A DNA stretch of 64,000 bases from Escarpia spicata. Taxonomy: Eukaryota; Annelida; Polychaeta; Sabellida; Siboglinidae. Under the pieces are notes generated by a model. The model was given only the letters and a program-made list of their open reading frames with translations, ran no database searches and was not told the DNA's origin. A program made the translations under genes and the position numbers. The DNA lies in assembly GCA_963995525.1 (NCBI GenBank), contig OZ023205.1:64441556-64505555 (forward strand), given 5' to 3'. Positions 46,619 to 60,208 of this stretch are shown piece by piece (within the stretch, counting starts at the first letter, position 1; the number at the start of each line of letters is the position of its first letter).

Positions 46619-47614
46619 CTGGTTTTCTCTAGTTAATATAAACTATTTAATTAACTTATTAATATTTTTCACAGTTATGGTACTTTACATTAGTCCCCTT
46701 CCAACAAAGATGACACGTCGTGTCGTCTTAAACAAAAGAGGAGATAAAGGACATAACCGTGTAAAACATGACATAAAATACCCAGCACCAAATTAATACA
46801 ATAACAAATAAGCCATTCTCAGAAACACCATACGTGTAAGCATGTCTGCTTGACTAACATGACGCAATATACATACCGTGAAAACTCTAAAACAACAATC
46901 CACTAATTGTTGTACAACAACACATTATGCAGTGGAAAATGCTACGGTCGTCTTAAAATCAGACCTCGGAATGTTGGCTGAAACATGTCGGCGTTATACA
47001 AGCGAACATATAATGATCAACCAGAGCCAACATATTGGCTATCACAATAATTCGAACTGTAGTCCAGCCAGTAGCTCGTTCCCATATCCAATCTAGATAT
47101 GACGAAAGCGTGCACAATTGATTTAGTCGCATCTGTTGTGAGGTATCGCCTGATACGACTAATGTTGTGGAGGTGCGTATACGCTGCTCGGCAAATGGCA
47201 CTTGTGTGGTTAGTCATGTTGAGGGATGGGTCGAATCGAAGCAATGTATAAGATATGTATCTGTTTTTCTCGTCTTGTCTTTGTAGTAGGTCACGAAGAC
47301 TCGTTTCATTCCGCCCCAAACTGTTTCACCCGAACACATGAATGATATAAGCGTATGAGTCCGTCAAGAGGCCCGCGTGGTGATTTGTTCGATGACGCAT
47401 TTTGTGTAGTCAAGCTTTCAGAGTAATTACGCTGCCATGTCGGAATGCGAAAAAATAACATAGGTCCGTCCTATTAATATTATGTTGTTATGCGTAGCAA
47501 AGTATTAACAAAAACTTAGACATTAGCGCACCCTCTCAATAGTAGACCGATCAGGCCACCCATTCTCTCTCTCCCTTGACATCAATAGTTGACCTACCGG
47601 GCCACCCTTTCTGT

Positions 47615-48004
<390 letters not shown>

Positions 48005-48944
48005 TTGCCGGTTTTATTTATAGTTCATATAAACTAACCATTTGACTTATTTATCAGGTTATGGTACTTTACATTAGTCCCCTTCCAACAAAGATGACAC
48101 GTCGTTTCGTATGAAACAAAACAGAAGATAAAGGACATTACCGTGTAAAACATGACATAAAATACCCATCACCAAAATACTACAATAACTTGTAAGCATG
48201 TCTACTTTACTTAACATGACGCAATATACAGCCCGTGAAAACTCTAAAACAACAATCCACTAATTGTTGTCCAATAACACATCATGAAGTGGAAAATGCC
48301 ACGGACGTCTCACAATCAGCCCTTGGAATGGTGGTTGAAACATGTCGGCGTTATACAATATAATATACATATAATGGTCAGCCAGAGCCAATATATTGGC
48401 TATCACAACAAGTCGAACTGCAGGCCAGCCAGTAGCGCGTTCCCGTAGTCCAATCTAGATATGATGAAAGCGCGCACAAGTGATTTATTCCCATGTGTTG
48501 TGAGGTATCGTCTGATAGGTCTAATGTTGTGGAGGTGCTTATACGCTGTTTGGCAAATGGCACTTGTGTGGTTAATCATGCTGACTGATGGGCCGAATCG
48601 AAGCAACGTATGAAATATGTATATGTTTTTCTCGTCCTGTCTTTGTAGTAGGTCACGATGACCCGGTTCATTCCAACCCCACCTGTTTCTCACGTACACT
48701 TGAATAATGTAGTCGGAAGAGATCGTCAAGGAGCCCGCTTGGTCATTTGTTCGATGACGTCTTTCGTATAGTCAAGTTATTTATTGAGTAATTACTCTGA
48801 CATGTCGGAAAAGGAAGAATAGCATATGCCCATCATATAATTATTATGTTGTTATAAGTAACAAAACATTAACATAAACTTAGACATTAGTGCACCGTCT
48901 CCCTTGACATCAATAGTTGACCTACCGGGCCACCCTTTCTGTCG

Positions 48945-49089
<145 letters not shown>

Positions 49090-49295
49090 TGCCTGTTTTT
49101 TGATGTTCATATAAGCTAATCAATTGACTTATTAATATTTATCACGGTTATGGTACTTTACATTCGTCCCCTTCCAACAAAGAAGACACGTCGTGTCGTC
49201 ATAAACAAACAGGAGATAAAGGACATAACCGTGTGAAACATGACATAAAAATACCCAGCACCAAAATAATACAATAACAAAAAAGCCATTGTCAG

Positions 49296-49867
49296 GATCG
49301 GCAAACTTGTGCTCGTTATCTGACACGTTTTGCGAATGTTTCTATCATTCCTAACGATTCCCCTTACACGGGTGAGACCCTCCTTAACATAAACGAGTCT
49401 CGTGTTACATGAGGCGGGATCGGTACCTAAACATCTCTGCAGTAGAAAAATAGTCCACCACAAGGTATCGTAAGCCAAATCAGTCTGTATCTGTATCTAT
49501 ATGGTATATTCCGTCACGTCAAGATCGAATTGGCCAGGTCCAGATATTATATCGGAGATAAATGACATGATCTGATAGCGGGAGTTCAGCACTGAAGATA
49601 AGATGTGCTTGCCCTGCCACATCGGGTGCCCTGCCATATCGGGCGAATGCAAACGAACTGGTAATACCACTCTTCTCTTGTGGCATACCTTCCACTTCCA
49701 CGATTACTCTGTAATTAATACATTATATATCCATCACCTTATATTTTTCTGGATAAATAAAATTGAGAAACATTGTTATATATAATTACCTTATTTTAAT
49801 CATAGTTTAAAAATGATTTGGCTTATATTACTTCGTGAAAACAAAAAAAGTGTCACGAAAATCAATG
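49296..49867. other. Interval without recognised gene
   Basis: Short frames only; nothing recognised on either strand. Confidence 0.5.
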
Positions 49868-49955
49868 GTTCGGTGTCAGGCTTGAACCGGCGTCGATGGA
49901 TTGTATAGCAAATTACAGAAAAGCAACGCGTCTACCGATTGAGCTAACGGGACTA
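49868..49955 (-). repeat. tRNA-like sequence (degenerate tRNA or tRNA-derived element)
   Basis: On the minus strand: GTCCCGT, then TAGCTCAATCGGTAGA (A-box and D-arm), a long irregular anticodon region with CTGTAA, and CCGGTTCAAGCCTG (B-box, T-arm), closing with ACCGAAC. Five of seven acceptor pairs form and the T-stem has one mismatch. A run of seven T on the minus strand about 20-30 nt after the end could end pol III transcription. The anticodon arm does not fold well, so I call it tRNA-like rather than a functional tRNA. Confidence 0.6.
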
Positions 49956-51283
49956 ACGGAAATTCACTGATTGTTATGATAAATTGTACAACTCCTCCTT
50001 CATATATTGATATCCTTGTGAAATGATATAATACACGTCACTTGTAGTAGCTGGATACAATATATGTTTGCTATGTATGATTATTGGTGTAGTTTTTATC
50101 TTCGGTGGGTTGCAATCGATATAATTGTTCTGAAAACGAGCCGAAGCTCAGCGAAACTTCGTTGGCTTGTAGGCCCATTGGCGTTCTTTGTTGTTGAATA
50201 ACATTGGATTTATGTGGAACCGTAAGATAACTGCTTATTCCTCTATGATGACTAGTGTTTGTATTACATCGGAATATCGCACAATAACTCATTCTGACGC
50301 TTGTTTCGACCCAAAAGCTATCCTTGTAAACATGCTCTGAATGCATGCAAGGTGTCGGCCTGGTGCGAGTATATTTCGTTTAGCTCATTAAATTTCAATT
50401 TGCCCCGGGAATCGCTACACAGGCGGGTTTAAATCGAAGTTATGCTACAAATGTATTTTTCTGTGATTGTTTAAAGTTCTCAAAACTGTGTGTACACATG
50501 GAAAACGGATTTTAGATAATGCCTTGTTTTTATTTCCTTTAAGTTCCACTGCCCAAGAATAATTCAGTAACAAATAATTGCTAAGTAAAAGCAGAAACGA
50601 GTGACATGACCTTCCATCTTGCGCGTTTCTGTTCAATTGCCGTAGGCGAAGCAACTGCCCGTTTACGAGTGTGCCACGTAGCGTCACAGCGAATAATGTC
50701 ATTGTGTTGCCATTGGCTGTCACACCCGCGTAGCGTAATGGGCGGCACCACTGGCCTGGCAGCGCGGATGAATGGCTGTGCTGTCAAGCATCGTGCGTCA
50801 ACGGCCGATTGTGACATATTATCGGTATGACCGTGTCATTGGCGTCCCCTAATTTTAAATTCCCAGACTACCTCTTGCATTCATCAAATCTCCTGCAACT
50901 AATTGTAACCAGCTGCACGGTTTTAAACATTTTCCTGGTGGTAAATGTTAAGTTTGATCAAACCGTGATCAACAAACCCATTGATGAAAACAAAACGTTT
51001 TGAGACATTAACGTGCGTGCGGTTATAAGCATTGTTCGAAATTACTGCCGACCTGGAGGCCCGAGGCTGTCAAATATTTCGTTGTCCAGGTAACTTGGAA
51101 AAAGTGCCGGCCCACAAGCCCGTCAGATTATAAAGATTACATTTTAAAAGAAAATAATGGAATACTTGTCTAGTACCGGGCCAACCTCGATTTCGTCATT
51201 ATAACTACAGGTTTGCCTAAATGTTATACCTAAGTGATTTAATTATATAATTCACCGTCATTCCAGTCATTTTTATATTTCGA
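49956..51283. other. Interval without recognised gene
   Basis: Open frames of 74-92 codons lack recognised domains. 50,580-50,830 is richer in GC than its surroundings but gave no identifiable exon. Confidence 0.4.
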
Positions 51284-51407
51284 AAATATTGCGTCTTAGC
51301 ACACTTTTGAGGCCCAAAATGCGACCCGCTGCTGCCGCGCGTTACCGCGGTGAGCGACAGTGGGTCGCTCTTTGGGCTTCAAATATGCGCTAAAACGCGA
51401 TATTTTG
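51284..51407. repeat. 124-bp palindrome
   Basis: Arms AATATTGCGTCTTAGCACAC... and the complement AATATCGCGTTTTAGCGCAT... pair over about 50 bp including GAGGCCCAAAATGCGACCCG against GAAGCCCAAAGAGCGACCCA. The centre, CGCGCGTTACCGCG, also pairs. A MITE-sized foldback without coding frame. Confidence 0.85.
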
Positions 51408-51644
51408 TAACGTAGATATGGAGATATGATGTTGAATGATGGCAGTAACACATGGTGTATCAAAATCAGGCAAAAGTTTTGATATAACAACAAGGTCAGG
51501 GTGAGCCCGGATACTAGACAAGTGCCAATAATGGTAACATTTGTGTACTTCCGAACGGGAAATTTTACGTTTACAAACATGGTACAAAAACAAGTTGGAA
51601 AAACAATAAAATGTTGATGTGATCAATGCTGATAGATTTATTTA

Positions 51645-54600
51645 ACAAGCTTTAACAAGAGTGCCACCCAGAGAATTAACTATAGAAGGCAGATGGACAA
51701 GGAAGTCCTTTGGCCTACAGAGAGTCCAACCCTTTTATCTACGTGTATACAACTGATGTATGTGTCGAGTTTATTTGTATACTTCTGATGTATTTGTCGA
51801 GTTAATTTTTTTAATGTTCATGCTACTAGCACCCACATAATCAGCAGATAAGCTGTTCCATTAGTTTACTGTCCTTTGTGGAAATGAGAACGTTCTTATA
51901 TCTAATCTACTCTGCACCTTTACTAATGTAACTTTACGTCATCTAGTCCTTCGATCTTTCTTAACAGAGAAACACATATTTCTGTCAATATTTTCATAAC
52001 CATTCAATATTTTAAACTCTTCTATCTGATCTCCTCTCAATTTCCTAGTCTCTAATGTTGTTAAACAACATTCGTTTTGGCGTATTTCATAAATAAGATC
52101 CCTCAGTTTTGGTATCATTTTAGTTGCTCTCCTCTGTACTCTTTCTAGCATAGCTATGTCCTTCTTGCGATATGGCCTCCACGATTATATAACATATTCT
52201 AAATGAGGCCTAGCTATTGTTTTGAACAGCGGTATTATTAGTTCTTTTTCCTTTCCGCTATATTTCGCCTAATTAATCCAAGGATTTGATTTCCCTTTGA
52301 AGCTGCAATTGCTCTGAAACTTTCATATCAGCACTAATGAATGAATAACCCTAGGTCGTTTTCTTTTGTTGTAGTACTTAGTACAGTACACCCTATTTAT
52401 ATTGTACATCTTCGTTCCGATGTCCTGTGTGAGACATTTACATTTCCCAGAATTGAACAACATTTGTCAAGATGATCATGTAAATAGTGTCTATCTGCAT
52501 CACTGTTAACTGTTCTAAACACTCTTGTATCATCCGCAAATTTCAAAATCTTGCTTGTTATGTCATCGTCCAAATCGTTGATATATATTAAGAATAACAT
52601 AGGTCCCAGTATTGATCACTGTGGTACCCCACTCAAAACTGATTTCCAGTTTGAAGCCTCCCCATCAACTACTGCCCGTTGTCTTCTATCAATCAGCCAT
52701 TTTTCGATCCAGTTAATTATACCATTTCCTATGCAATGGGCCTTTACTTTAAACAGTATTCTTGGATGTGGTTCTGTGTCGAAAGCTTTTTTGAAAATCT
52801 TGTAGATGGTATATACTGGTGATTCCTCGTCTACCCACTTAGTGATATCTTCCAAAAACATAATATATTTGTTAAGCTTGACCTCATTTTTAGAAACCCA
52901 TGTTGAGATGGGTTTATTAAGTTATGTTTATCAAGTTATGTTTTAACAAGAAAATCCACCATGTGATATTTAATTCGTCTTTCTAATAATTTGCAAATCA
53001 CCGGTGTTAAACTCACTGGTTTATAGTTATCTGACTTGTTTCTCGAAACTTTTTTTAAATAACGGTATAGTGTTTACTTCTTTCCATTCTAAAGGAACTA
53101 CTCCCTCTTCTAATAACAACTTGAGAACTGTTGCAAGCGGTAGACTCTGATTGATTCGAACATACGTATTAAACTCTTGCTGTCAGGTTTTATATTATTT
53201 TTTTGTTCATAGCTTGTCTTTGAATTTATAATTTCAACTGCAGTTTGGTTAATTGCTTCTTTATAAATATTGTAGTCATTTCCACTACGTCTATATGACT
53301 TCCACATGATATGTTTGTATTTAATTTGTCTAATGGCTTCTTTCGATAAGTGTTTCTTTTTGGACCGATTCCCTTGTTTTTTTCAAGAGAACAAATTTAT
53401 CGACCATGCACTCAATTTCACTCTTTAAGATGTTCCAGCATTCTGTTGCTGTCTTGTCCTTCGGTGTGTTATTCCAGCCTATCTTTGCTAACTATTTCGT
53501 CATGTCCTTATATCAAGCTTCCTATGTGGAAATATTTATCCTGTACTGCTTTTTACTATTCCGTTATGATATTACTTTTATGGTAAAATGTATCTGGTTG
53601 TGACAATTACTCCCCAGTACCTCACATATATTGACATTGTCGACTAATTCATTCAGTGAGGACAAAACTATGTCTAACACTTTCTCACCCCTGGTTGGTT
53701 CTAGCACATGTTGAGAAAGGAAACTATGTTGTACTAAAACTTAAAACGTGAGATCCTCACTCCCAATACTCTGTAGATATGTCCATTTTATATGCCTATG
53801 GTTGAAATTCCTCATGATAAAACAGTCCCGTTTGCTCACTTCCTTTATACCGTGTTGTACTTTTTCATTCTCTTCTATGCTTACGTTTAGACTTAAACTA
53901 ACCCCACCGTTAACGTTGAGTTTCCTGTAAATGCGTTACACCAAAAAGCTTCTTCGCAATATAAAACAACTCCACCTCCCATTCTTCTTATTCAATCTTT
54001 CCTAAACATTACATACCCTGTCAGTCCCAATTCGGCATCTGATGTATTGGTGGTGGTCCGTGATTCGGTTATACCTATTATGGGAGGGTCAATATCTTCT
54101 ACCATAATGTTTAGTTCATTTTTTTTGTTTACCATGCTCCTTGCATTTAAACAAATACATATATTTCCAGCTTCAGAACAGTTTTCCAGACGGTTCTTTA
54201 CTTATTTATTTGTGCTGTCTTTATCTATGCCTCCAGGTTTTGGCTTCTCTGTGAGTCCCCCTACGAATCTAATTTAACTAGATGCAACTTGTCCCACTGT
54301 CAACAGTACTCTGATAAAACTGCTGTCCCCTTTCCACTTAGATGGAGGCCATCTGTCATGTACATATATTCCCTCCTAACAAAGTAGCCCAATAAATCTC
54401 TGAATCCCTCCCCCTCTTCTTCACACATCTGCTAAACTAATACGTTGATCGCCATCCTCTAGCAATTTCTATATGTTACCCCCCCCCCTTCCTCCCACTA
54501 CTGGCTAAATTCCTGAGAGGATAATCTGTTCAACTCTTGTCTTCTTTATCTTCCGTACTAACTGTACTTCTAATCTATCTCATTGATTTCCTCTGCAGTA

Positions 54601-54885
54601 TTTCTCCATAAGCGTATTAGTACAGACCCTCTCTTGCCATGCACCAATACATTTTCTATCCTTTCAGTCACATGTTCTATCCTAGCCCATGGTAGTCAAT
54701 CAACGACGTCTCCCCCTTCGCTTAATGTCTCATAGGTATTTCTCATAAAAGAGTTGCCCATGAAAACCCTCTCTTTTCTCAATGCCCCCTCAATCACTGC
54801 CTCAGACTAGCTCCTTCTTCTGTTTGTATCTGTCTGGTTGTTGTCTTTCCCCCTGCCGTCTTCTTTCCTGTCACATTCGGCTCTC
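51645..54885 (-). pseudogene. CR1-like LINE relic with ORF1 esterase end and ORF2
   Basis: The 3' end at 51,645 mirrors the element at 31,296-34,066. Minus-strand fragments: LERVQRRATKMIPKLRDLIY, TTLETRKLRGDQ, LIYINDLDDDITSKILKFAD and DDTRVFRTV (FADD box kept), TGVPQ-type palm B, DRRQRAVVDGEASNWKSVLS, MFLEDITKWVDEESP, and the endonuclease up to about 54,110 (ITESRTTTNTSDAELGLTGY-type, matching 31,330). Beyond it, 54,300-54,450 gives MTDGLHLSGKGTAVL and CEEEGEG, the ORF1 esterase end, and 54,700-54,885 matches 11,715-11,880. So ORF1 and ORF2 are in one element, which ties 9455-12,238 to the CR1 copies. Many stops; inactive. Confidence 0.8.
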
Positions 54886-54889
54886 TAAC

Positions 54890-55500
54890 AAAGACTCCGA
54901 CCTCCCGGTAACCAGGGCTCTCACACCACCTGGTTATAAACCGATTCACCATCCTAGATTCAGTCGTCGTGGTGGCAGCATTGCGATACTGCATAAAGAT
55001 TCGATCAAAACAACAGCAGTGAAAACTTTCAACAACAATCGGTCCTTCGAAGCGATGAGCGCAAAATTAACATCACTCGGAAAAAAATATAATCTTGCTT
55101 GTTGTTTATCGCCCACCACCAACTAAGAAGAATGGATCTTCGGTTGTCGATTTCTTCAATGACTTTGCAGATATTCTTGACACGTATGCAACACTACCTG
55201 GTGAACTTGTTATAGTTGGTGACTTTAGTTTTCACGTTGACGTTAACACTAACGTTCACGTGAAACGTTTCCGTGACATGTTGCACTGCCATCACATGAC
55301 GCAGTATGTCCAACAACCAACGCACCAAGAAGGCCACATTTTAGACCTTGTGATAGCTCGTATTAACTCCTGTGTGGCTGACACGGTGGTCACCGAGCTT
55401 ATTTTTGATCACCACGCTGTGCACTGCAGTCTTGCAATGCGCAAGCCTCCCATTATACGACATTGTAGCTCAATACAACATTGTCCTGAGCGAGCTACTT
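54890..55500 (+). pseudogene. L2-like endonuclease domain
   Basis: Reads VTRALTPPGYKPIHHPRFSR, RGGSIAILHKDSIKT, a frameshift near 55,090, LVVYRPPPTKKNGSSVVDFF, LPGELVIVGDFSFHVDVNTN (catalytic GDFN now GDFS), QYVQQPTHQEGHILDLVIAR and VVTELIFDHHAVHCSL (catalytic SDH now FDH). The N-terminal TETW part is missing. Confidence 0.75.
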
Positions 55501-56746
55501 GAAAAACACGCACCACTTAAAACGAAATGGCTCACCATCCGACCTGATGCAAGGCAAGGCTGCCATACTTGTGCTACTAGATCTCTCAGCAGCATTCGAC
55601 ACGATCGACCACGGGATCATGTTATCACGCCTCAGAGATCGTTTTGGAGTAACTGGAACATCTCTTGCATGGTTTGATTCATATTTGGCCAACCGAAGTC
55701 AGAGTATTCAAGTGCACGGAAGAGAATCAGCGGAAAGTCCAGTGATGTACGGAGTCCCGCAAGGTTCCGTTCTCGGCCCACTCATGTTCATTTGTTACAC
55801 GGCACCACTCGGAGATATCGCACGTCGGCATGGAATCAACATGCACCTATATGCTGATGATACCCAACTCTACACCGCCTTCAGTCCTCTCTCAGAGGAA
55901 GATACAACCCAAGCTGTGAAGCGCATACAAACATGTGTCGCTGAAATACAAGCTTGGATGCGCATGAATAAACTCAAACTCAATGCTGATAAAACAGAGG
56001 CTATTGTGATATGTTCGACGCACATCAATAACAAACTTTCTATGCCGCACATAGAAGTTGCCAATAACATCGTGCCTACTTCCACTGTGGCCAGGAACAT
56101 TGGTATTTTCTTCGATGATGCCCTAAACATGAACAGCCACGTACACTACATGTGTCGTGTAGCATATTTTCATCTACACAGTATTGGAAGAATTCGAAAT
56201 ATTCTAGATAGGAAATCGACAGAGATGATGGAGCATACTTATGTGACGTCTCGTCTTGACAATGGAAATGGCCTGCTTTACGGGATTTCTGACCCTCTGC
56301 TCACCAGACTCCAGAGAGTGCAAAATGCTGCAGCCCGTCTTATAACCAAAATTAAGAAGCATGACCACATCACTCCTGCTCTAATTGCGCTTCATTGGTT
56401 GCCGATTAAACAGCGCATCGAGTACAAACTACTCCTGCTTACGTTCCGCAGTTTGCATGGCATGAGTGCGCCATACCTAGCGGACCTGCTAACTCGACAC
56501 CAGCCCACTCGCACGTTACGCTCCGCCGACGCTCACCTGTTCGACGTCCCGCGCTGCAAGCTTTGTACTCAAGGCGACAAAGCTTTTTCACGCGCCGCGC
56601 CACGCCTCCGGAACAATCTGCCCCTTGCCATGGGTGCTACAGACTGCCTCATCGTGTTCAAGAAGCAACTAAAGACACTTATTTTTAAACGTGCTTTTTG
56701 TCTTAAAATTATATGTGTGGACAGTGGCGAACTTGGGATTATTTAA
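55499..56746 (+). pseudogene. L2-like RT, long open frame lacking fingers
   Basis: A 415-codon open frame. It starts in the linker (LEKHAPLKTKWLTIRPDA, partly in another frame) and jumps at about 55,548 straight to GKAAILVLLDLSAAFDTIDH (palm A), so roughly 200 residues with the fingers motifs are deleted. Then VMYGVPQGSVLGPLMFICYT (palm B), INMHLYADDTQLYTAF (YADD at 55,850-55,861), MRMNKLKLNADKTEAI, VARNIGIFFDDALNMNSHVH, VTSRLDNGNGLLYG, LQRVQNAAARLITK, ALHWLPIKQRIEYKLLLLTF, RTLRSADAHLFDVP, and FKKQLKTLIFKRAF. Apart from the deletion the frame is open, so the copy is fairly young, but it cannot be autonomous. Confidence 0.85.
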
Positions 56747-56775
56747 TATCTACCTTTAACCATTATTATCAGAAA

Positions 56776-58085
56776 GTGGCAGTGGGAAGTGCCGAGTCGG
56801 TTGAGTCAATCTTGGCGTGTGGCGTCCCTCAAGGGTCGGTGTTGGGCCCTACTTTGTATGGCATGTAAACCAAACCTATCGGAGATGTTGTTGCCAAACA
56901 CGGCATGGAGCATCACTGTTATGCTGATGACATTCAAATCTAGCTCACGGTTGAACGAGATGAATCAATTGTGGCGGCACTGGCTAAGGTAGAATTGTGT
57001 GTTGCGGAAGTGGCTGCATGGTTGACTAGAAACAAGTTAAAACTGAACACAGAGAAATCCGAGGCGATCGTTTTTTCTCCAGCGAAGAAACGCGGCAGTC
57101 TGCCTGCCAATGTATACATCACAGTAGCCGGCCATCGAATTCAACCATCATCGTGCGTGCGCAGTTTGGGTGTGCTATTTGATAGCAACCTGAAAATGGA
57201 ACAGCAGATTGCCAACACTGTGAAAAGCTGCTACTATCATATTAGAAACATTGGGCGAATTCGGCCACATCTGACGGAAGAATCATGCAAGACACTTGTT
57301 CACGCACTAGTGACATCCCGTTTAGATTATGGGAATGCACTACTTTGTGGTCTCCACACACGGTGATGCAACGTCTACAAAGGGTGCAGAACTGTGCCGC
57401 TCGCCTAATTACTCGCACGAGGAAATACGAACACATCACGCCCGTGTTGCAGCGTTTACACTGGCTACCCGTTCATTTGAGACCGACCTACAAAGTGTTG
57501 GTGTTTACGTATTGTGCCTTGAATGGTCTAGCGCCGGACTACATAAGTGAGTTAATTGGCTACCGTCCCATCAACAGAACTCGCCTTTTGTTCGTACCGG
57601 CCTCACAAACTGTTACTCATGGTGATCACCGTTTCGCCGTTTGCTCGGCGGTTCTACGGAACAATTTGCCTCCTACGCTCAGGACAGCAACATCATTACA
57701 AGTGTTTAAAAGACTTTTGAAGACTCACCTTTTTAAACAAGCGTTTTTATAATTCACCGACTAGGACATTTTATGTGCTTTCTATTAATAAATGTATTTT
57801 TTTTTTTATTAGTTTCTTAACATATTATGGTTATTCTTCTTGTATAAATGAATGTATTTATAGTAATTTTTATGAATGTCTTAATTTATTTAAACGTTTT
57901 TTTAATGATCTCTCTTTTTTTAGTAACTATATTTAAGATAATGTTATATTGTTTACATATTTATTTCTTAATTAGCATTTCTTTTTATGTAATATACTAT
58001 TATTTACGTGTGCATGTATGTAAAGCGCCCGAGGGCAATTTTAATTGATTGGGCGCTATATAAATACTTTTATTTATTTATTTAT
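56776..58085 (+). pseudogene. Second L2-like LINE, 5'-truncated, RT and 3' end
   Basis: Begins inside palm B (ACGVPQGSVLGPTLYGM then a stop), loses frame through the YADD region, and from 56,971 reads VAAWLTRNKLKLNTEKSEAI, CVRSLGVLFDSNLKMEQQIA, LVHALVTSRLDYGNALLCGL. After a shift near 57,360 it continues LQRVQNCAARLITRTRKYEH, LQRLHWLPVHLRPTYKVLVF, AVLRNNLPPTLRTATSLQVF and KRLLKTHLFKQAFL, stop at 57,750. The 3' UTR carries TGTAAAGCGCCCGAGGGCAA and GGGCGCTATATAAATAC, able to form a stem, then TTTA repeats. This tail is shared with the SINEs. Confidence 0.82.
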
Positions 58086-58269
58086 ATTATTTAGTATTAT
58101 TATTATTCTATTAATTTGTCGTTTTAATTATTATTACTATTATTATCATCCTCATCTATTTACTATTGATATGTATATGTATGCATATTTTAATGCTTTT
58201 ATTTATTTATTTTATTTATTTATTTATGTATTTTAATTTTATTTAATAATCTTAATAGCTACATGCCAT
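58086..58269. repeat. TTTA/TTAT-rich simple sequence
   Basis: AT-rich simple repeats following the LINE tail. Confidence 0.85.
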
Positions 58270-60208
58270 ATTTTTAGGATTGTAATGCGCCTCTGAATGG
58301 TAGTAACTGCCAGATTTATGGCGCAGGGAAATGCAGAAAATTATTATTATTAAATTATTATTCTCTTCCGTTCCATTCTTTCCTGTCGCTTTTTCTCTTG
58401 TCACCTTTCCTCCTCTCATCGTGCCTTTTATCGATTTTTCTTCTATCACATTTAATCTCACTACCTTTCGTCCCAATCACATATTCTTCTCTCCTCACCC
58501 GCCCCATTTTCCCTCCATTGTTCTCTACAGACACCTTCTCCCCTGTCACGTTTTCTGTCGTTTATTCGCCAATCTCTTCCCATCCAATCACTTTCCCTCC
58601 TCTCAGTCTCCGCTCCACAGTCTTCTTGCCACTACTCTACTCCTCCAGTCTCACAGTATTCCCAACGCTCTCCCTGTTGTCTCTCTCCATTCCACCTGAA
58701 TCCTGGCTAAATCTCATTTCCATCCTTTTCACAATATATGTCCACCTAACGTTCTCCTTGTGTAGACACTCCACCTTCCAACACCCCACGGGCTGAAAGG
58801 TGAATCCTTCCTCCTTGGTTTCAGCTCATTACTTCCCACAAGGAAAAATCCAACTAGCTATGGCAGTGATCGCACACCAAGTGCCGCTTTGCATTGACTC
58901 GCCGCTTGCAAGGCGCCATATCAGAATTTATTTAATAACATAACTAATTTAGCCTTTAGAAAGATAAAGTAATTACACAGCTGACTATCTATCCTATCAC
59001 GAACGGTAACGTTACCTGTAGTGACCTAATTTAAATACAATCAATTCTGTTACGCTAGACTGCCTAATTTATTAAGGTTATACCTTGCCCTAGCGAATAT
59101 GTGGGCCTCTTAGTACATACACAAACTGGAGTTGGCCCGACTATCGCCCTTGTTTAATTTTAACAACAATGCTCCCTTACCAATGTATCTAGCAGGTCCG
59201 CACTTTCAGTAACAATTTCCGGTAGTGGCAAAACAGAACACGTTCCTGCCATTTAGTACTGCGATATACGTTATTTGTAAGTGTAGACACGAAGTAAGCC
59301 TATATCCTCGCGGTCAGCTTGTACGCGCTGGACGAGTCATACAGTCCGCTACACCAAATATCATCACGAATACCATAATATTAATTATAAAAGCTTCCCA
59401 GGTAACAATGTGTAATTTTAACACGTGATAATCATTTTTATAAAATGTAATACAATTTGAGCAAAACATAATTCTTAAGGTAATATTTTCGTCAATGTGT
59501 CCAAAATAATACATCAAATAACAAGACTGCACAAGGCAATAATACAATGTGAATCACCCATGAATTTACACTCTCAACAACAACTATATTAACAAAACCA
59601 ATGGTGTCAGTTCTACATGCCACAAATCGTTCACTACGTAGAATGGAAAACCAATAAATCCTATGCTGTGGCCTTGACAGGTCGTCCCCTGTTCAATCAC
59701 CTCAACCCGCAACAAGAACACTGATACATTCAAGAAAGTCGCCATAGCTGTAATGGTCTGTACTTGTACCGTAAGTGACAAGTAAATACAATCACATGGA
59801 AATGAGAAAACAGCTTAAATTAACCTACCTTGCTGGTGCTCCCTAAGCAATATGAAAGGTGCATAAACATCTTCCAATTTATATTAAACAAACAATGCCT
59901 GAGTCTGTCGCCACGGCTCTTCCGCGAAGGCAGTTAATCATAGCAGTGACCCTGTTCTTCACAACATTAGTTCGGGCCAAACCAAGCCAGATTGACGGCA
60001 CGGGTCACCGGCGATCTCTTTAGGGAGTTCAACGGCATCGAAAACCGTCTCCTAGGCCGCCAGGCCTGGGTCAGCTGTTGGGGCGCCGGTCGTTGCCTCT
60101 CGAAACACTCAACTTAGTTAATGTTGCTACATCGGTGGTCAGTGAAGTAGCGACCGAAAACATGCCGGTTTCATTGATCGAGTGGCACGTTAGGACAGGT
60201 GTCGCTGC
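58270..60208 (-). mobile_element. CR1-like LINE 5' region and ORF1 start, inverted copy
   Basis: Reverse-complement counterpart of 9455 to about 11,600. Landmarks: ATGGCGACTTTCTTGAATG (59,730-59,750, minus) with the frame MATFLNVSVFLLRVEVIEQG matching 9641 onward, the CCTGCTAGATACATTGG junction at 59,190, and the basic ORF1 start (58,270-58,700). It ends near 58,270, losing the esterase part. The ~650-bp block of the first copy is absent. Confidence 0.8.

Larger units (their letters stand above)
54886..56775 (+). mobile_element. L2-like LINE with internal deletion
   Basis: Endonuclease and RT of one LINE on the plus strand, starting where the minus-strand CR1 ends and stopping where a second L2-like copy begins. 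A deletion removes the RT fingers. Confidence 0.8.
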
